From contig NZ_CP046956.1 of assembly GCF_017792025.1 (NCBI RefSeq), positions 1,364,001 through 1,428,000 on the forward strand: a stretch of DNA of 64,000 nt. The letters run 5' to 3'. The DNA is from Sediminibacillus dalangtanensis (GTDB lineage Bacteria; Bacillota; Bacilli; Bacillales; Amphibacillaceae). The position numbers and the translations under genes were made by a program. This document shows, in pieces, positions 17,582 to 26,608 of the stretch. Numbering within the stretch: position 1 is the stretch's first letter; every line of letters begins with the position of its first letter. Below the pieces are notes generated by a model. That model was given only the letters and a program-made list of their open reading frames with translations, searched no databases and was not told where the DNA came from.

Positions 17582-17866
17582 ATAGAACGTTTACTAAAAA
17601 ACGGAGGTTTATCTGTAAAAAGGGGAACAAGACCTTATTGCGATAAAAGTGGAAGATTTAAGTAACGGAGCGTTAGTTCAATTAGCAAATGATTAAAGGT
17701 TCTTTTTCCTATTTATGGAAGATTTTTTATATACATCACCATTGACTTTAAGAAAAAGGAATAATTCTGTAGCTGTATATAAAAGATCCCATTCCATTTA
17801 TCGATAAGCAAAAATAATCTCCCGCAATCATACTCATAGGTGATATAGTAAAAACAAAGTGATTTT
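17582..17866. other. Intergenic stretch with a possible gene tail
   Basis: A frame ending in TAA near 17695 reads KGEQDLIAIKVEDLSNGALVQ without a start, possibly the tail of a decayed gene. The rest shows nothing specific. Confidence 0.25.
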
Positions 17867-17878
17867 TTGGAGGATTCG

Positions 17879-19045
17879 ATGTACCGTTATACATTTTGGC
17901 TTTGGTTTTTATTACTGGCAGGGTTATGGGGATTTGCCCTCCTGCAGCCGCAGGGAGCGGCTGGGATTTCTCCTGCCCGCTGGATTGGCAGTGCATTGCT
18001 TTTTGCCTTGTATTTTTTGCTTCCGCTGTTCCGCAGGCGGGCAGTAGCCCAGGCAATATTATTAAGCAGCTCCGGTCTAGTCATCATGGCTGTGTTTTGG
18101 CCGTTACATACAGATTCGCCTAACTATTTTAGCTTGTTGTTGTTTGCTTACTTGGCAGGAGAGGCTGCATATCGGCTGCCTGGCCGTCATGCTTTTATCT
18201 CCGGGGCTGTAATAGGAATTTGGGTCGTTCTTCCGGCATTTGAAGAAAACGGGCAATATTTTTCCTTTTCGTTTTTGTTCTTTTATCTGGCTATGCTTGG
18301 CTTGGCGCTTTCGATCTTTCATCGCATCCATCATGAAGCGGAGGCAGTCGCGGCTCGGTACGATGCCTTGCTACATGAGTACCGTGGCTTAAAGCGAAAA
18401 GCCGTCTCGGATGAGAAACTGGCCAGGCAACAGGAACGTGCCCAAATCGGCCGGGAAATTCATGACAGTGTAGGACATAAGCTCACCAATTTATTGATGC
18501 AGCTGGAAGTGGCACGGATGGAAGCGGGCGAAACAAAAAAAGAACGGATAAGCCTGTTAAAAGAATTGGCACAGGAAAGCCTGGATGAAACGCGCCGTGC
18601 GGTCAAAGCATGGAACGAGGAAGAGATCGGAGGCATTCCGGCAATGATTCGTTTGATCCGCAAGCTAGAGGCGGAAAATTTTATCCGGATACAATTTTCC
18701 GTAAAAAATCGTGCTTTTTCTGCACGATTGACGCCCGAACAAGCCGCAGCCGTGTACCGGGCTGTGCAGGAATCATTGACCAATGTAATGCGTCATGGAC
18801 CGAAAAGAGAAGCTTCTATTACGTTTGAATCAGCTGGTGAACGCATCTTCCGGTTTGAAATCTCCAATCCGATTCTAGCAGGTTATCGATTTGAAGAGGG
18901 CTATGGCCTGACCGCTATGAAAGAACGTGTTCAACAGGCGGGCGGGAGTCTGGAAATTCTTGCTTTCAACAGCTTATTTATCGTACGGGGGATGTTCCCG
19001 CTGAAAAAGGAGGATGTCGCAGGTGGTTCGGATTCTATTGGCTGA
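17879..19045 (+). CDS. lnrJ: Sensor histidine kinase, LnrJ (YfiJ)-like
   Basis: A 388-residue membrane kinase of the HisKA_3 (NarL/DesK/LiaS-like) class. About six hydrophobic helices fill residues 1-150, and a short coiled coil leads to the phospho-acceptor His195 in REIHDSVGHKLTNLLMQLE, then a HATPase domain. The ATG at 17879 is chosen because GGAGG lies just upstream; an in-frame TTG at 17867 overlaps that site. Gene order (kinase, regulator, ABC ATPase, two permeases) is that of B. subtilis lnrJKLMN, where the kinase responds to linear polyene antibiotics such as linearmycins. The ligand here is inferred. Confidence 0.88.
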   Translation: MYRYTFWLWFLLLAGLWGFALLQPQGAAGISPARWIGSALLFALYFLLPLFRRRAVAQAILLSSSGLVIMAVFWPLHTDSPNYFSLLLFAYLAGEAAYRLPGRHAFISGAVIGIWVVLPAFEENGQYFSFSFLFFYLAMLGLALSIFHRIHHEAEAVAARYDALLHEYRGLKRKAVSDEKLARQQERAQIGREIHDSVGHKLTNLLMQLEVARMEAGETKKERISLLKELAQESLDETRRAVKAWNEEEIGGIPAMIRLIRKLEAENFIRIQFSVKNRAFSARLTPEQAAAVYRAVQESLTNVMRHGPKREASITFESAGERIFRFEISNPILAGYRFEEGYGLTAMKERVQQAGGSLEILAFNSLFIVRGMFPLKKEDVAGGSDSIG

Positions 19046-19658
19046 GGATCAGTCGCTGGTTGCCCAAGGGCTTAAAATGATGATGGAAACAGAGGGGACT
19101 CTGCAGGTGACCGGGGAAGCGAAGAACGGAAAGGAAGCGATCGCCCTTTGTGAAAAACAGCAATTCGATTTGGCAGTCCTGGATATCCGTATGCCCGAAA
19201 TGGACGGACTCGAAGCGGCCAAGGAAATCCGCAGCCGCTGGCCAAGTATGAAGATTTTGATCCTGACCACGTTTAACGATGACGAGTATGCCTTGCAGGC
19301 ACTGCGTTTAGGAGCGCATGGCTACATGCTCAAGGATGCGGATGCCAAAACGCTGATCCACTCGGTGAAAAGTTGTCTTGCCGGCGGTTTACAGCTGCAG
19401 GGCGAAGTAGCGGCCAAAGTGATGCCGCGCCTTCTGTTTGCGAATAATAAAGAGGTGCAAAGAGAACACCATTTAACACCCAGGGAACTGGACATTTTAA
19501 AGCAGATTGGTGAAGGAAGAAGCAACAAAGAAATTGCAGCAGAATTGGCTTTATCGGTGGGAACGGTAAAAAACCACACCTCCCAGCTGTTGGATAAACT
19601 CGGGCTAAGGGATAGGACACAGCTGGCTATTTACGCCATACGGAATGACTTGGTATAA
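19023..19658 (+). CDS. lnrK: NarL-family response regulator, LnrK (YfiK)-like
   Basis: A 211-residue regulator with a receiver domain (EDQ acidic pair, phospho-acceptor Asp54 in VLDIRMPEMDG, conserved Lys) and a LuxR-type helix-turn-helix (LTPRELDILKQIGEGRSNKEIAAELALSV). The frame is open from ATG 19014, but AAGGAGG touches that ATG, so GTG at 19023 is the better start. It overlaps the kinase gene by 23 bases. It probably activates the ABC genes downstream. Confidence 0.9.
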   Translation: MVRILLAEDQSLVAQGLKMMMETEGTLQVTGEAKNGKEAIALCEKQQFDLAVLDIRMPEMDGLEAAKEIRSRWPSMKILILTTFNDDEYALQALRLGAHGYMLKDADAKTLIHSVKSCLAGGLQLQGEVAAKVMPRLLFANNKEVQREHHLTPRELDILKQIGEGRSNKEIAAELALSVGTVKNHTSQLLDKLGLRDRTQLAIYAIRNDLV

Positions 19659-19662
19659 AAAT

Positions 19663-19676
19663 GTGACGCAGGTCAT
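19663..19676. promoter_or_regulatory. Candidate operator between regulator and ABC genes
   Basis: GTGAC-GCAG-GTCAT is an inverted repeat, with a further GTGACG at about 19695. It lies just upstream of the ABC genes that an LnrK-like regulator would control. This is a guess from position and symmetry. Confidence 0.3.
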
Positions 19677-19700
19677 GGTTTGTCATTTAGATTAGTGACG

Positions 19701-19732
19701 GAAGACAGTATGCACGCTGTCTTCTTTTTTTT
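19701..19732 (+). terminator. Terminator after the two-component genes
   Basis: GAAGACAG at 19701-19708 pairs with CTGTCTTC at 19717-19724, followed by eight Ts. It separates kinase-regulator transcription from the ABC operon. Confidence 0.92.
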
Positions 19733-19791
19733 ATACTTTAAAAGACATAAACCAAATGTGGTGGAAAATGGTGTTGAAGGGGGAAAGCGCT

Positions 19792-20724
19792 GTGCTGGAA
19801 ACAACGAATTTGAAAAAAGTATTTAAAAAGAATGTAGCGGTATCAGACGTCAATTTATATTTAGATAAAGGGGAATCCGTCGGCTTGCTTGGACCGAATG
19901 GGGCTGGCAAATCGACGGCGATATCGATGATTTCATCGCTCGTTAAACCGAGCGCAGGAGATGTGACATGGCATGGGAAGAGCGTGGTCAAAGATCCGAA
20001 CGTCATCCGCATGCACTTGGGCGTCGTGCCGCAGGATATCGCGCTATATAAAGAACTAACGGCTGTGGAAAATCTGCGGTTTTTCGGAAGGATTTACGGG
20101 TTGAGAGGCAAGGAACTGGAATCGCAAATGGCAAATGTATTGGAAATCGTCGGCCTGACCGAGCGCAAGAATGAACTGGTCAAACATTATTCCGGCGGGA
20201 TGCAAAGACGGGTAAATATCGCGGTTGCCCTGCTGCATGAACCGGAGATCATCATCATGGATGAACCGACGGTTGGAATCGATCCGCAATCGCGCAATTA
20301 CATTCTGGAAATGGTTCAAAAACTCAACGAGGAGCAGGGAATGACTGTGTTGTACACAAGTCATTACATGGAAGAGGTCGAAAGGCTTTGTGACCGGATT
20401 TATATTATGGACGACGGCAAAGTGATCGCTTCCGGAACAAAGCAGGAACTCACCAGCATTTTGTCCAGTGAAGAAACGATTTGGATAGAACTGGATCGCT
20501 CCTACCCTGCTCTTGCCGCTGAGTTGAATGAGATGGATGGTGTGCTCCGTGTCACCGAGTCAGACAAGGGCATCAAACTGATCACACCGAAAAACAGCAG
20601 GCTGCTCGGTCGCATTTTCCAGGCTGCGGAACGCCAGCAAGCCCAGATAACCAGTTTAAATGTTCAAGTGCCGACGCTCGAGGATGTATTTTTACATCTG
20701 ACAGGTCGCAAGTTGAGAGATTAG
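19792..20724 (+). CDS. lnrL: ABC transporter ATP-binding protein, LnrL (YfiL)-like
   Basis: A 310-residue ABC ATPase with Walker A GPNGAGKST, Q-loop VPQDIALY, signature YSGGMQRR, Walker B IIIMDEPTVGID and a C-terminal DUF4162-like region of about 80 residues. GTG at 19792 (VLETTNLKKVF) is preferred because GGGGGAAAG precedes it; the frame extends to ATG 19756 without a ribosome binding site. It energises the two permeases encoded next, as in the linearmycin exporter. Confidence 0.92.
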   Translation: MLETTNLKKVFKKNVAVSDVNLYLDKGESVGLLGPNGAGKSTAISMISSLVKPSAGDVTWHGKSVVKDPNVIRMHLGVVPQDIALYKELTAVENLRFFGRIYGLRGKELESQMANVLEIVGLTERKNELVKHYSGGMQRRVNIAVALLHEPEIIIMDEPTVGIDPQSRNYILEMVQKLNEEQGMTVLYTSHYMEEVERLCDRIYIMDDGKVIASGTKQELTSILSSEETIWIELDRSYPALAAELNEMDGVLRVTESDKGIKLITPKNSRLLGRIFQAAERQQAQITSLNVQVPTLEDVFLHLTGRKLRD

Positions 20725-20737
20725 GGGGGGACGATGG

Positions 20738-22018
20738 ATGCTATCATTTTTGAAAAAAGATGTAGTGGTATTGCTCCGGGATCGAACCGAATTGCTCGTC
20801 TTATTATTAATGCCGATCATTTTGACGGTGATTTTAGGATTCGCATTGAAAGGGATGTTTGCAGGAGGGTTTACTTCTTTTGATATGAAGGTTGCTGTTG
20901 TTGATCATAATAATCGCAATGCTGGGGTAGAGCAATTTACGGAAGAAGTCAGGCAGCTTTCCATACCGGTGGAAGCAAAAGATCAACTTATAAAAGCGGC
21001 AGAGTCTTCCGAACCTTCCGCCATGTTGATGAACATGCTTGAAGACGAGGAACTTGGCCAAGTGATGGAAACGGAAAAAATGAATGAAAACAAGGCAGAG
21101 GAAGCACTAGATGATGGCGAAGTTACCGCCCTGCTGAAGATACCGGAGAATTTCACCTATTTAACGCTAAAAAGGATGCTGCTGGACCAAGGGAAAGGCG
21201 CAGAGCTTGAAATGGTTGAGGGAAAGGATTCCTCGCTCATGTCTGGTATTTTCTATGACACGGTCGAGCGCTTCGTCCGTACGTTCAACTTTGAAACCGC
21301 CATTGCACAAGCAGCTGACGGGACAGAAGTCACAAGCAAACTGTCTGAAGGGAAGCAGGATGACTTAGGTGGCGTTATCACAGTTACAGACCAGGAGCCG
21401 ATTTCATCGATTGAGTACTATTCGATCGGTATGGCTGTCATGTTTGCCATGTTTGTTGCATCGACAATTGCCTCAAAGGCTTATGTGGAGAATTATCAAA
21501 ACGTGTTTTCTCGCATTCTATTATCGGGAAAGCATCCGCTTCTCTATTTGTCCGGAAAGGCGATCTCTACAACTGTATTAGTGTTTATGCAGCTTGTCCT
21601 GCTATTCGGCATGGGAAGACTTCTATTGCAAGCTTTTGCCGATAATTCCTGGCAGTTTTGGCTCGGTATGCTGGTGATCGGCGCAGTTTTTTCCTTATGT
21701 ATCGGAGCTTTGGGTGCTTTATTGACCGCCATTACGGTGAAATCGGAAAGCAATGTTGTTCCAGGTATATTTGCAGGGGGGATTGTGACCGTGTTGGCCA
21801 TGCTCGGAGGAAGTTTCTTCCCTGTGTCCGGAATGCCTGCATTGTTTACAACCCTTGGGAATTGGACGCCGAACGGGATTATGTTAAATATGACGCTTCA
21901 ATGGGCGCAAGGTCTCGGGACGTCCTACATTTTACCGTTGATCTTTCGGCTGCTGCTATTGACGGTTGTACTAATCGCAGTCAGTTTGTTGATTTTTTCG
22001 AAAAGGAGGGCGGCTTAA
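20738..22018 (+). CDS. lnrM: ABC-2 type permease, LnrM (YfiM)-like
   Basis: A 426-residue ABC-2 permease. One membrane helix lies near residues 20-40, followed by a large extracytoplasmic domain of about 180 residues and five or six helices in the C-terminal half (SIEYYSIGMAVMFAMFVAS through LLLLTVVLIAVSLLIF). This 1+5 helix layout is typical of drug or lipid exporters of this group. A GGGGGGG ribosome binding site precedes it. It pairs with the next permease as a heterodimer. Confidence 0.9.
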   Translation: MLSFLKKDVVVLLRDRTELLVLLLMPIILTVILGFALKGMFAGGFTSFDMKVAVVDHNNRNAGVEQFTEEVRQLSIPVEAKDQLIKAAESSEPSAMLMNMLEDEELGQVMETEKMNENKAEEALDDGEVTALLKIPENFTYLTLKRMLLDQGKGAELEMVEGKDSSLMSGIFYDTVERFVRTFNFETAIAQAADGTEVTSKLSEGKQDDLGGVITVTDQEPISSIEYYSIGMAVMFAMFVASTIASKAYVENYQNVFSRILLSGKHPLLYLSGKAISTTVLVFMQLVLLFGMGRLLLQAFADNSWQFWLGMLVIGAVFSLCIGALGALLTAITVKSESNVVPGIFAGGIVTVLAMLGGSFFPVSGMPALFTTLGNWTPNGIMLNMTLQWAQGLGTSYILPLIFRLLLLTVVLIAVSLLIFSKRRAA

Positions 22019-23119
22019 TTGAAATCAATTTTCCTTTTACAGCTGCAAAGGCTGCGCCGAGAACCTTTGATGGTCCTTTCCATGTTAGGAATGACTTTTA
22101 TCTTTGTATTCTTTCTTGGCGGATTTGGAACTTACGGGCAAGTGGATGTTCCGGTTTATTTTGATCAATCCATGAAAGAAAAGGAACAGGATTCCCTACT
22201 GGCGCAGCTTAACGAATCGGACAGCTATATGTTTACAGAAACGGATCAGAAAACGGCCGAAAAACAAGTCGCTCTAGGCGATGTTGCCTTTGCGATGAAA
22301 GCGATGCCTGACAACTACAGGATGCTGACTGCCGCTGACGATCCCAATCAAGTGCTTGTCGATCAGTATGTCAAACAGATCTATGCGGAAAAGTTGCGTC
22401 TGCAGGAAGCCGAACAAGCTTCAGGAAATGGTGATTTCCGCGATCAGGTCGAAGCCGCCTTAGTGAATGCTCCTATTACGTTGACTGCTTCGACAGCTGA
22501 AGGGGAGTCGAGCGCCGGTGGATATGATCAACGCAATCATTTCTTGTTTGGCATGACGATATTCTTTTCGATCTACACGATCATTTTTAGCTTGAGTAAA
22601 GTCGCCGAAGAAAAACGGACTGGCACCTGGAACAGGGTGATTTTATCACCGGTCAAAAAACTCCACTTATACATCGGACACTTGGCTTACTCGTTTATGA
22701 TCGGTTTTTTGCAAATCGTGTTTATCTTTTCCGTTTTCCAATATGGGTTTGATTATGATATCGGCGACAATTATGGCATGATTTTAGTGACCGTAGTCTG
22801 TTATACATTTGCCGTGGTTGCGCTGGGAATGTTGCTGTTAGGATTGGTGAAAAGCCTTGAGCAGCTCAACGCGCTTGTACCAATTATTTCGGTTAGTATG
22901 GCGATGATCGGGGGAGCATACTGGCCGATTGAAACGGTCAGTAACAACATCCTTCTCAGCATATCCAAAGTCGTCCCGGTTACCTACGGCATGGAAGCAT
23001 TAAAGGGAATATCGTTGGGCCAGTCGATGTCTGCCTTGGCTCAGCCTTTAGCAATTCTAGTGGTGATCGGTGTTTTATGTATGGGGGTAGGAATAAACTT
23101 GATGGAGCGTAAAGTCTAA
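22019..23119 (+). CDS. lnrN: ABC-2 type permease, LnrN (YfiN)-like
   Basis: A 366-residue ABC-2 permease with the same layout as its neighbour: an N-terminal helix (about residues 20-38), an extracytoplasmic domain and a six-helix C-terminal half. TTG at 22019 follows the TAA of the previous gene with no gap, and AAAAGGAGGGCGG lies inside the end of that gene, so translation is coupled. A strong terminator follows. It is the last gene of the five-gene system. Confidence 0.9.
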   Translation: MKSIFLLQLQRLRREPLMVLSMLGMTFIFVFFLGGFGTYGQVDVPVYFDQSMKEKEQDSLLAQLNESDSYMFTETDQKTAEKQVALGDVAFAMKAMPDNYRMLTAADDPNQVLVDQYVKQIYAEKLRLQEAEQASGNGDFRDQVEAALVNAPITLTASTAEGESSAGGYDQRNHFLFGMTIFFSIYTIIFSLSKVAEEKRTGTWNRVILSPVKKLHLYIGHLAYSFMIGFLQIVFIFSVFQYGFDYDIGDNYGMILVTVVCYTFAVVALGMLLLGLVKSLEQLNALVPIISVSMAMIGGAYWPIETVSNNILLSISKVVPVTYGMEALKGISLGQSMSALAQPLAILVVIGVLCMGVGINLMERKV

Positions 23120-23136
23120 CGTGCCCTGTTAATAGT

Positions 23137-23170
23137 GGAGGCAGTCCGGTGAAGGGGACTGCCTCCTTTA
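23137..23170 (+). terminator. Terminator of the lnr-like operon
   Basis: GGAGGCAGTCC at 23137-23147 pairs with GGACTGCCTCC at 23156-23166, followed by TTTATTTC. Confidence 0.9.
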
Positions 23171-23287
23171 TTTCGGGTGATCATGCGTACCCGTTTTTTT
23201 CTACTAGTGAAATAAAAGGGGTGAAGGCAGGAATTGCGTGCAGTAACTAGAAGACTAATACAAGGAACAGAACAAGGAGGTTTTTTG

Positions 23288-23419
23288 ATGAGTAAAGTGG
23301 AGGAAATTCGGATTGTACATCTGCAGGTCCTTCAGGAATTACTCGGGAAAGTCGATGATAAACATGTCGATTTCAAGCCAAGAAGTCCCTTTTTTATAAA
23401 CCAACTGGTCAAAGGATGA
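23288..23419 (+). CDS. Short ORF with strong RBS (43 aa), possibly truncated
   Basis: ATG 23288 follows AAGGAGG. The peptide MSKVEEIRIVHLQVLQELLGKV...DFKPRSPFFINQ is helical at the start and resembles the first helix of DinB-like helical bundles, but it stops after 43 codons. It may be the N-terminal remnant of a longer gene. No family can be assigned. Confidence 0.4.
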   Translation: MSKVEEIRIVHLQVLQELLGKVDDKHVDFKPRSPFFINQLVKG

Positions 23420-23451
23420 ATTTGGCTATCCTGGCGGTTTTTAACTTTATA

Positions 23452-23485
23452 CAAAAAGCTGGCCCGTTTTTGGAACAGCTTTTTG
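23452..23485. terminator. Hairpin between short genes
   Basis: A perfect 10-bp stem, CAAAAAGCTG at 23452-23461 with CAGCTTTTTG at 23476-23485. A- and T-tracts on the arms make it usable on both strands. Confidence 0.6.
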
Positions 23486-23583
23486 GGTAGGTTCTTTGAA
23501 AGTGAAGTTGATAGTGCTATTGTAAAATACGCTTCTTGGGCTGCTTTTTTGCTTGTTTTCCAATTTTTAGAAAGAAAAAGATT

Positions 23584-23724
23584 CTATTTATTAATTTTCT
23601 TTATTTCATCTAGTAAGTTTTTAATCTCTTCTGTTTGGTCTAATAAATTATTATTTATCTTTCTCAAAGCATCGTAAACAGCAAAAATACCTGCAAATAC
23701 TAAGAATCCGAATAGGATATTCAA
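23584..23724 (-). CDS. Small single-span membrane protein (46 aa)
   Basis: A minus-strand gene starting at TTG (plus-strand CAA 23722-23724), with GGGGAGGAG eight bases upstream. It has a hydrophobic helix (NILFGFLVFAGIFAVYDAL), then a charged coiled-coil tail (LLDQTEEIKNLLDEIKKI). Anchor-plus-coil proteins of this size are common and often uncharacterised in Bacillaceae. It ends at CTA 23584-23586. The function is unknown. Confidence 0.65.
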   Translation of the reverse strand: MNILFGFLVFAGIFAVYDALRKINNNLLDQTEEIKNLLDEIKKINK

Positions 23725-24061
23725 TTTCAAACTCCTCCCCTTATCCTCTCAAAATACATATACTGATTATAACATTCGTCTTCCTCTTATTGTGCAGAAA
23801 CAAAAAAATTATACCGGCCCAATAAAGGAAAGTAGTTTACATCGGGAAACTTGGCACCCAAATCGCATTCATTATTTTTATATTTTCTACATGATTCCCT
23901 TCCCATTAAGTCAAAATTTCATCTTGCGGTCTGCTTTTCATAGCGGAGAAGTTCTTCTGGTGGCGAAAGAGACGGAACCTACAAGGAGTTTCGTGGGTCT
24001 GTTTAAAAACGTACATTTTTAATAAATTTCTTATTTTTATTCGTTTTAAGTCGTCGTTTGG
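23725..24061. other. Intergenic stretch before purT
   Basis: A plus-strand 76-codon frame at 23792-24022 has no ribosome binding site and an odd composition, so I do not accept it. Nothing else was seen apart from the purT promoter that follows. Confidence 0.3.
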
Positions 24062-24091
24062 TTGATTTTTTTCTACTTAAGAAGGTATGAT
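24062..24091 (+). promoter_or_regulatory. Candidate purT promoter
   Basis: TTGATT at 24062-24067 and TATGAT at 24086-24091, 18-base spacer, 28 bases before the purT start. GTTCGTAAAT, a PurBox-like half site read on the other strand, overlaps the expected transcription start. Confidence 0.45.
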
Positions 24092-24118
24092 GTTCGTAAA
24101 TGGTAGAGGAGGGATTCC

Positions 24119-25315
24119 ATGTTTGGAGTGCCAGGTCAAGAAAAGGCTATGAAAATGGTATTGCTAGGTTCTGGGGAACTAGGTAAAGAGATGATCATCG
24201 AAGCACAGCGTCTGGGAGTGGAAACCGTCGCGATTGACCGTTACCCAGGAGCGCCGGCCATGCAAGTGGCACATCATTACCGTGTGATCGATATGCTCGA
24301 CGGAGCTAAACTGAAGGAAGCGATTGAAAACGAGAACCCTGATTTAATCGTTCCTGAAATTGAAGCGATTGCTACTGATGCCCTGGTTGAATTGGAACGG
24401 CAAGGTTATCGTGTGGTTCCGACTGCTTATGCAACACAGCTGACAATGGACAGGGAAGGGATTCGGCGCTTAGCTAGTGAACAGCTAAAACTTCCGACAG
24501 CAGGTTATGCGTTTGCCGAATCATTGGATGAATTAAAACAAGCTGTACATAAAATCGGGACACCGTGCGTGATCAAGCCCTTGATGAGTTCCTCTGGAAA
24601 AGGTCAGACAGTTTGCCGGACGGAGGGAGAAATCGAAGCTTCCTGGCAGGAGGCAATAAAAAGCGGACGCGGAAAAAATACCAGGGTGATTGTGGAAGAA
24701 TTCATCTCTTTCGATTCGGAAATTACCTTGTTGACCGTCCGCTCCTCTTCCGGGACAGTGTTCTGCCCGCCGATCGGTCATAAGCAACAAGATGGAGATT
24801 ATATTCAGTCGTGGCAGCCCCATACAATGAGCGAGGGGCAAATACGGGAAGCAGAAGACATCGCCAAAAAGATCACAGATCATCTTGGAGGTTTTGGTGT
24901 CTTCGGAGTAGAATTGTTTATTACCAAACAGGGCGTTTACTTTAGCGAAGTTTCTCCGCGTCCTCATGACACGGGGATGGTAACAATGGCAACGCAGGAT
25001 TTATCCGAATTCGCATTACATGTGCGGGCGATTCTGGGATTGCCGGTAGAAGAGGTGACACTTATTTCTCCTGGTGTAAGTCAAGCGGTCAAATCCGAGA
25101 GCGAGGGTGATTCCTATTTCCTGGAGGGGATTGAACAAGCATTGCAGACTCCTGGTACGCAGTTACGATTGTTTGGCAAACCAACTACATCGGTCGGACG
25201 CAGGTTGGCTGTCGTACTGAATAAAGCAGAAGATGTAAAAGCAGCAAAACAGCAAGTGGCAGAAGCTGCGTCCAAGCTGAAGGTGAAAAATATGGAGTCG
25301 GTGGGAAAGCTATAA
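24119..25315 (+). CDS. purT: Formate-dependent phosphoribosylglycinamide formyltransferase PurT
   Basis: A 398-residue ATP-grasp enzyme that makes formyl-GAR from GAR, formate and ATP in purine synthesis, the folate-independent alternative to PurN. It shows an N-terminal biotin-carboxylase-like fold (VLLGSGELGKEMIIEAQRLG), PTAYATQLTMDREGIRRLA, the ATP-grasp segment CVIKPLMSSSGKGQT, VEEFISFDSEIT, and the metal site EVSPRPHDTGMVT. The length is normal for the family. AGAGGAGGGATTCC precedes ATG. It stands near the threonine-aldolase-like gene, 29 bases upstream, so the two may be an operon. Confidence 0.96.
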   Translation: MFGVPGQEKAMKMVLLGSGELGKEMIIEAQRLGVETVAIDRYPGAPAMQVAHHYRVIDMLDGAKLKEAIENENPDLIVPEIEAIATDALVELERQGYRVVPTAYATQLTMDREGIRRLASEQLKLPTAGYAFAESLDELKQAVHKIGTPCVIKPLMSSSGKGQTVCRTEGEIEASWQEAIKSGRGKNTRVIVEEFISFDSEITLLTVRSSSGTVFCPPIGHKQQDGDYIQSWQPHTMSEGQIREAEDIAKKITDHLGGFGVFGVELFITKQGVYFSEVSPRPHDTGMVTMATQDLSEFALHVRAILGLPVEEVTLISPGVSQAVKSESEGDSYFLEGIEQALQTPGTQLRLFGKPTTSVGRRLAVVLNKAEDVKAAKQQVAEAASKLKVKNMESVGKL

Positions 25316-25344
25316 TCACACGTTTTTAAGGAAGGATTGGGAGC

Positions 25345-26442
25345 ATGGAAACAACGTTGGCGGAAGCTTTCAAGCAAACGTCTTACCAGTTATCGGGCCA
25401 TTCACCACGTAATCTAGAAGTGCTTAAACAAGCTTTGGATCAAGCGAATGGCGAAACAATCAGCGATATGTATGGCAAAGGAGAAATTATCGAGGATTTT
25501 CAAAATAAAATGGCCGGTTTCTTAGGGAAGGAAGCGGCAGTGTTTTTCCCGAGTGGCACGATGGCCCAGCAAATTGCTTTGCGGATATGGGCGGATGAAA
25601 AGCAGGTAAAGCGTGTTGCTTATCATCCACTGTCCCATCTGGAGATCCATGAAGAAGACGGGCTGAAAGAGCTTCACTATATCGATACTGTATTGTTGGC
25701 GGATGAGGATCGTGTCATCGGGTTGGACGATATAAAAGCAATGGATAAAGATATCGCTTGCCTGCTGTTGGAGCTGCCACAGCGGGAAATCGGCGGTCAG
25801 CTTCCAACATTTGAAACCTTGGAAGCAATCTCTGTTTATTGCAGAAAGCAGAACATCCGACTGCATCTGGATGGCGCGAGACTATTGGAAACCTTGCCTT
25901 ATTATAAAAAATCAGCTTCCGATATTTGTGCCTTATTTGATAGTGTGTACATTTCCATGTACAAAGGATTGGGCGGTGTAGCTGGTGCGATTCTTGCCGG
26001 GGAAACATCTTTTACAGAAGCATCGAAAGTTTGGAAACGGCGGCACGGTGGGGACATTATCAGTCTTTATCCATATATTCTTTCCGCTGACTACTACTTT
26101 GAGAAACGCAGAGGCAAAATGGGACAATATTATCAGGACGCTGTGCAATTGGCTGCATTCTTTAACCAGTGCCCGGCCACAATGACAATTCCGGAGGTTC
26201 CAGTTTCTAACATGTTCCACGTTCATGTGGCGAAACGAAAGGAAGAAATAGAGTCTCTCTTGGCAGCTATTTATCAGGAGACTGAATTAGGGCTTACCAG
26301 TTATCTCAAAGAAACGGGAGATGAATCCTGTTATTTTGAAGTCAGTGTTGGAGATAGTTTTCAAACCATTCCGAAACCGGTTTTGGAAAGGACTTTTAAG
26401 TTGTTTGGTAAGGGGATAAATGAGCTGACTGTACATGAATGA
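25345..26442 (+). CDS. Threonine aldolase/beta-eliminating lyase family PLP enzyme
   Basis: A 365-residue fold-type I PLP enzyme. ISDMYGKGEIIEDFQNKMA, FFPSGTMAQQIAL (cofactor phosphate region), RLHLDGARLLE (Asp bound to the pyridine N) and ISMYKGLGGVAGAIL (Schiff-base Lys) are in the order of the low-specificity threonine aldolase family. Known members cleave L-threonine to glycine and acetaldehyde. The sequence around the first half departs from GlyA-type LtaE, so the true substrate is uncertain. It follows purT closely; glycine supply for purine synthesis would make sense as a shared role, which is inference. Confidence 0.85.
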   Translation: METTLAEAFKQTSYQLSGHSPRNLEVLKQALDQANGETISDMYGKGEIIEDFQNKMAGFLGKEAAVFFPSGTMAQQIALRIWADEKQVKRVAYHPLSHLEIHEEDGLKELHYIDTVLLADEDRVIGLDDIKAMDKDIACLLLELPQREIGGQLPTFETLEAISVYCRKQNIRLHLDGARLLETLPYYKKSASDICALFDSVYISMYKGLGGVAGAILAGETSFTEASKVWKRRHGGDIISLYPYILSADYYFEKRRGKMGQYYQDAVQLAAFFNQCPATMTIPEVPVSNMFHVHVAKRKEEIESLLAAIYQETELGLTSYLKETGDESCYFEVSVGDSFQTIPKPVLERTFKLFGKGINELTVHE

Positions 26443-26535
26443 AGGGCGCAGCCACTAATCATAGGGGAAAAATATACTCGACGCAATAAAAATGAGACAT
26501 GAAACGAAAAACTGTTTTCGCTATGAACCTCCATA

Positions 26536-26579
26536 AACGATAAAAAGATGGTGAAGCTAGTCACCATCTTTTTATCGTT
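26536..26579. terminator. Bidirectional terminator with a perfect 19-bp stem
   Basis: The sequence at 26536-26554 is the exact reverse complement of 26561-26579, with a 6-base loop (AGCTAG). The stem contains A and T runs for both directions. It lies between convergent genes. Confidence 0.92.
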
Positions 26580-26608
26580 AGTCTTTACAGGAGAGAAAGG
26601 CTTCTCGT

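Noticed and set aside
23792..24022. 76-codon frame before purT
   Set aside because: Odd amino-acid mix and no ribosome binding site; not protein-like.
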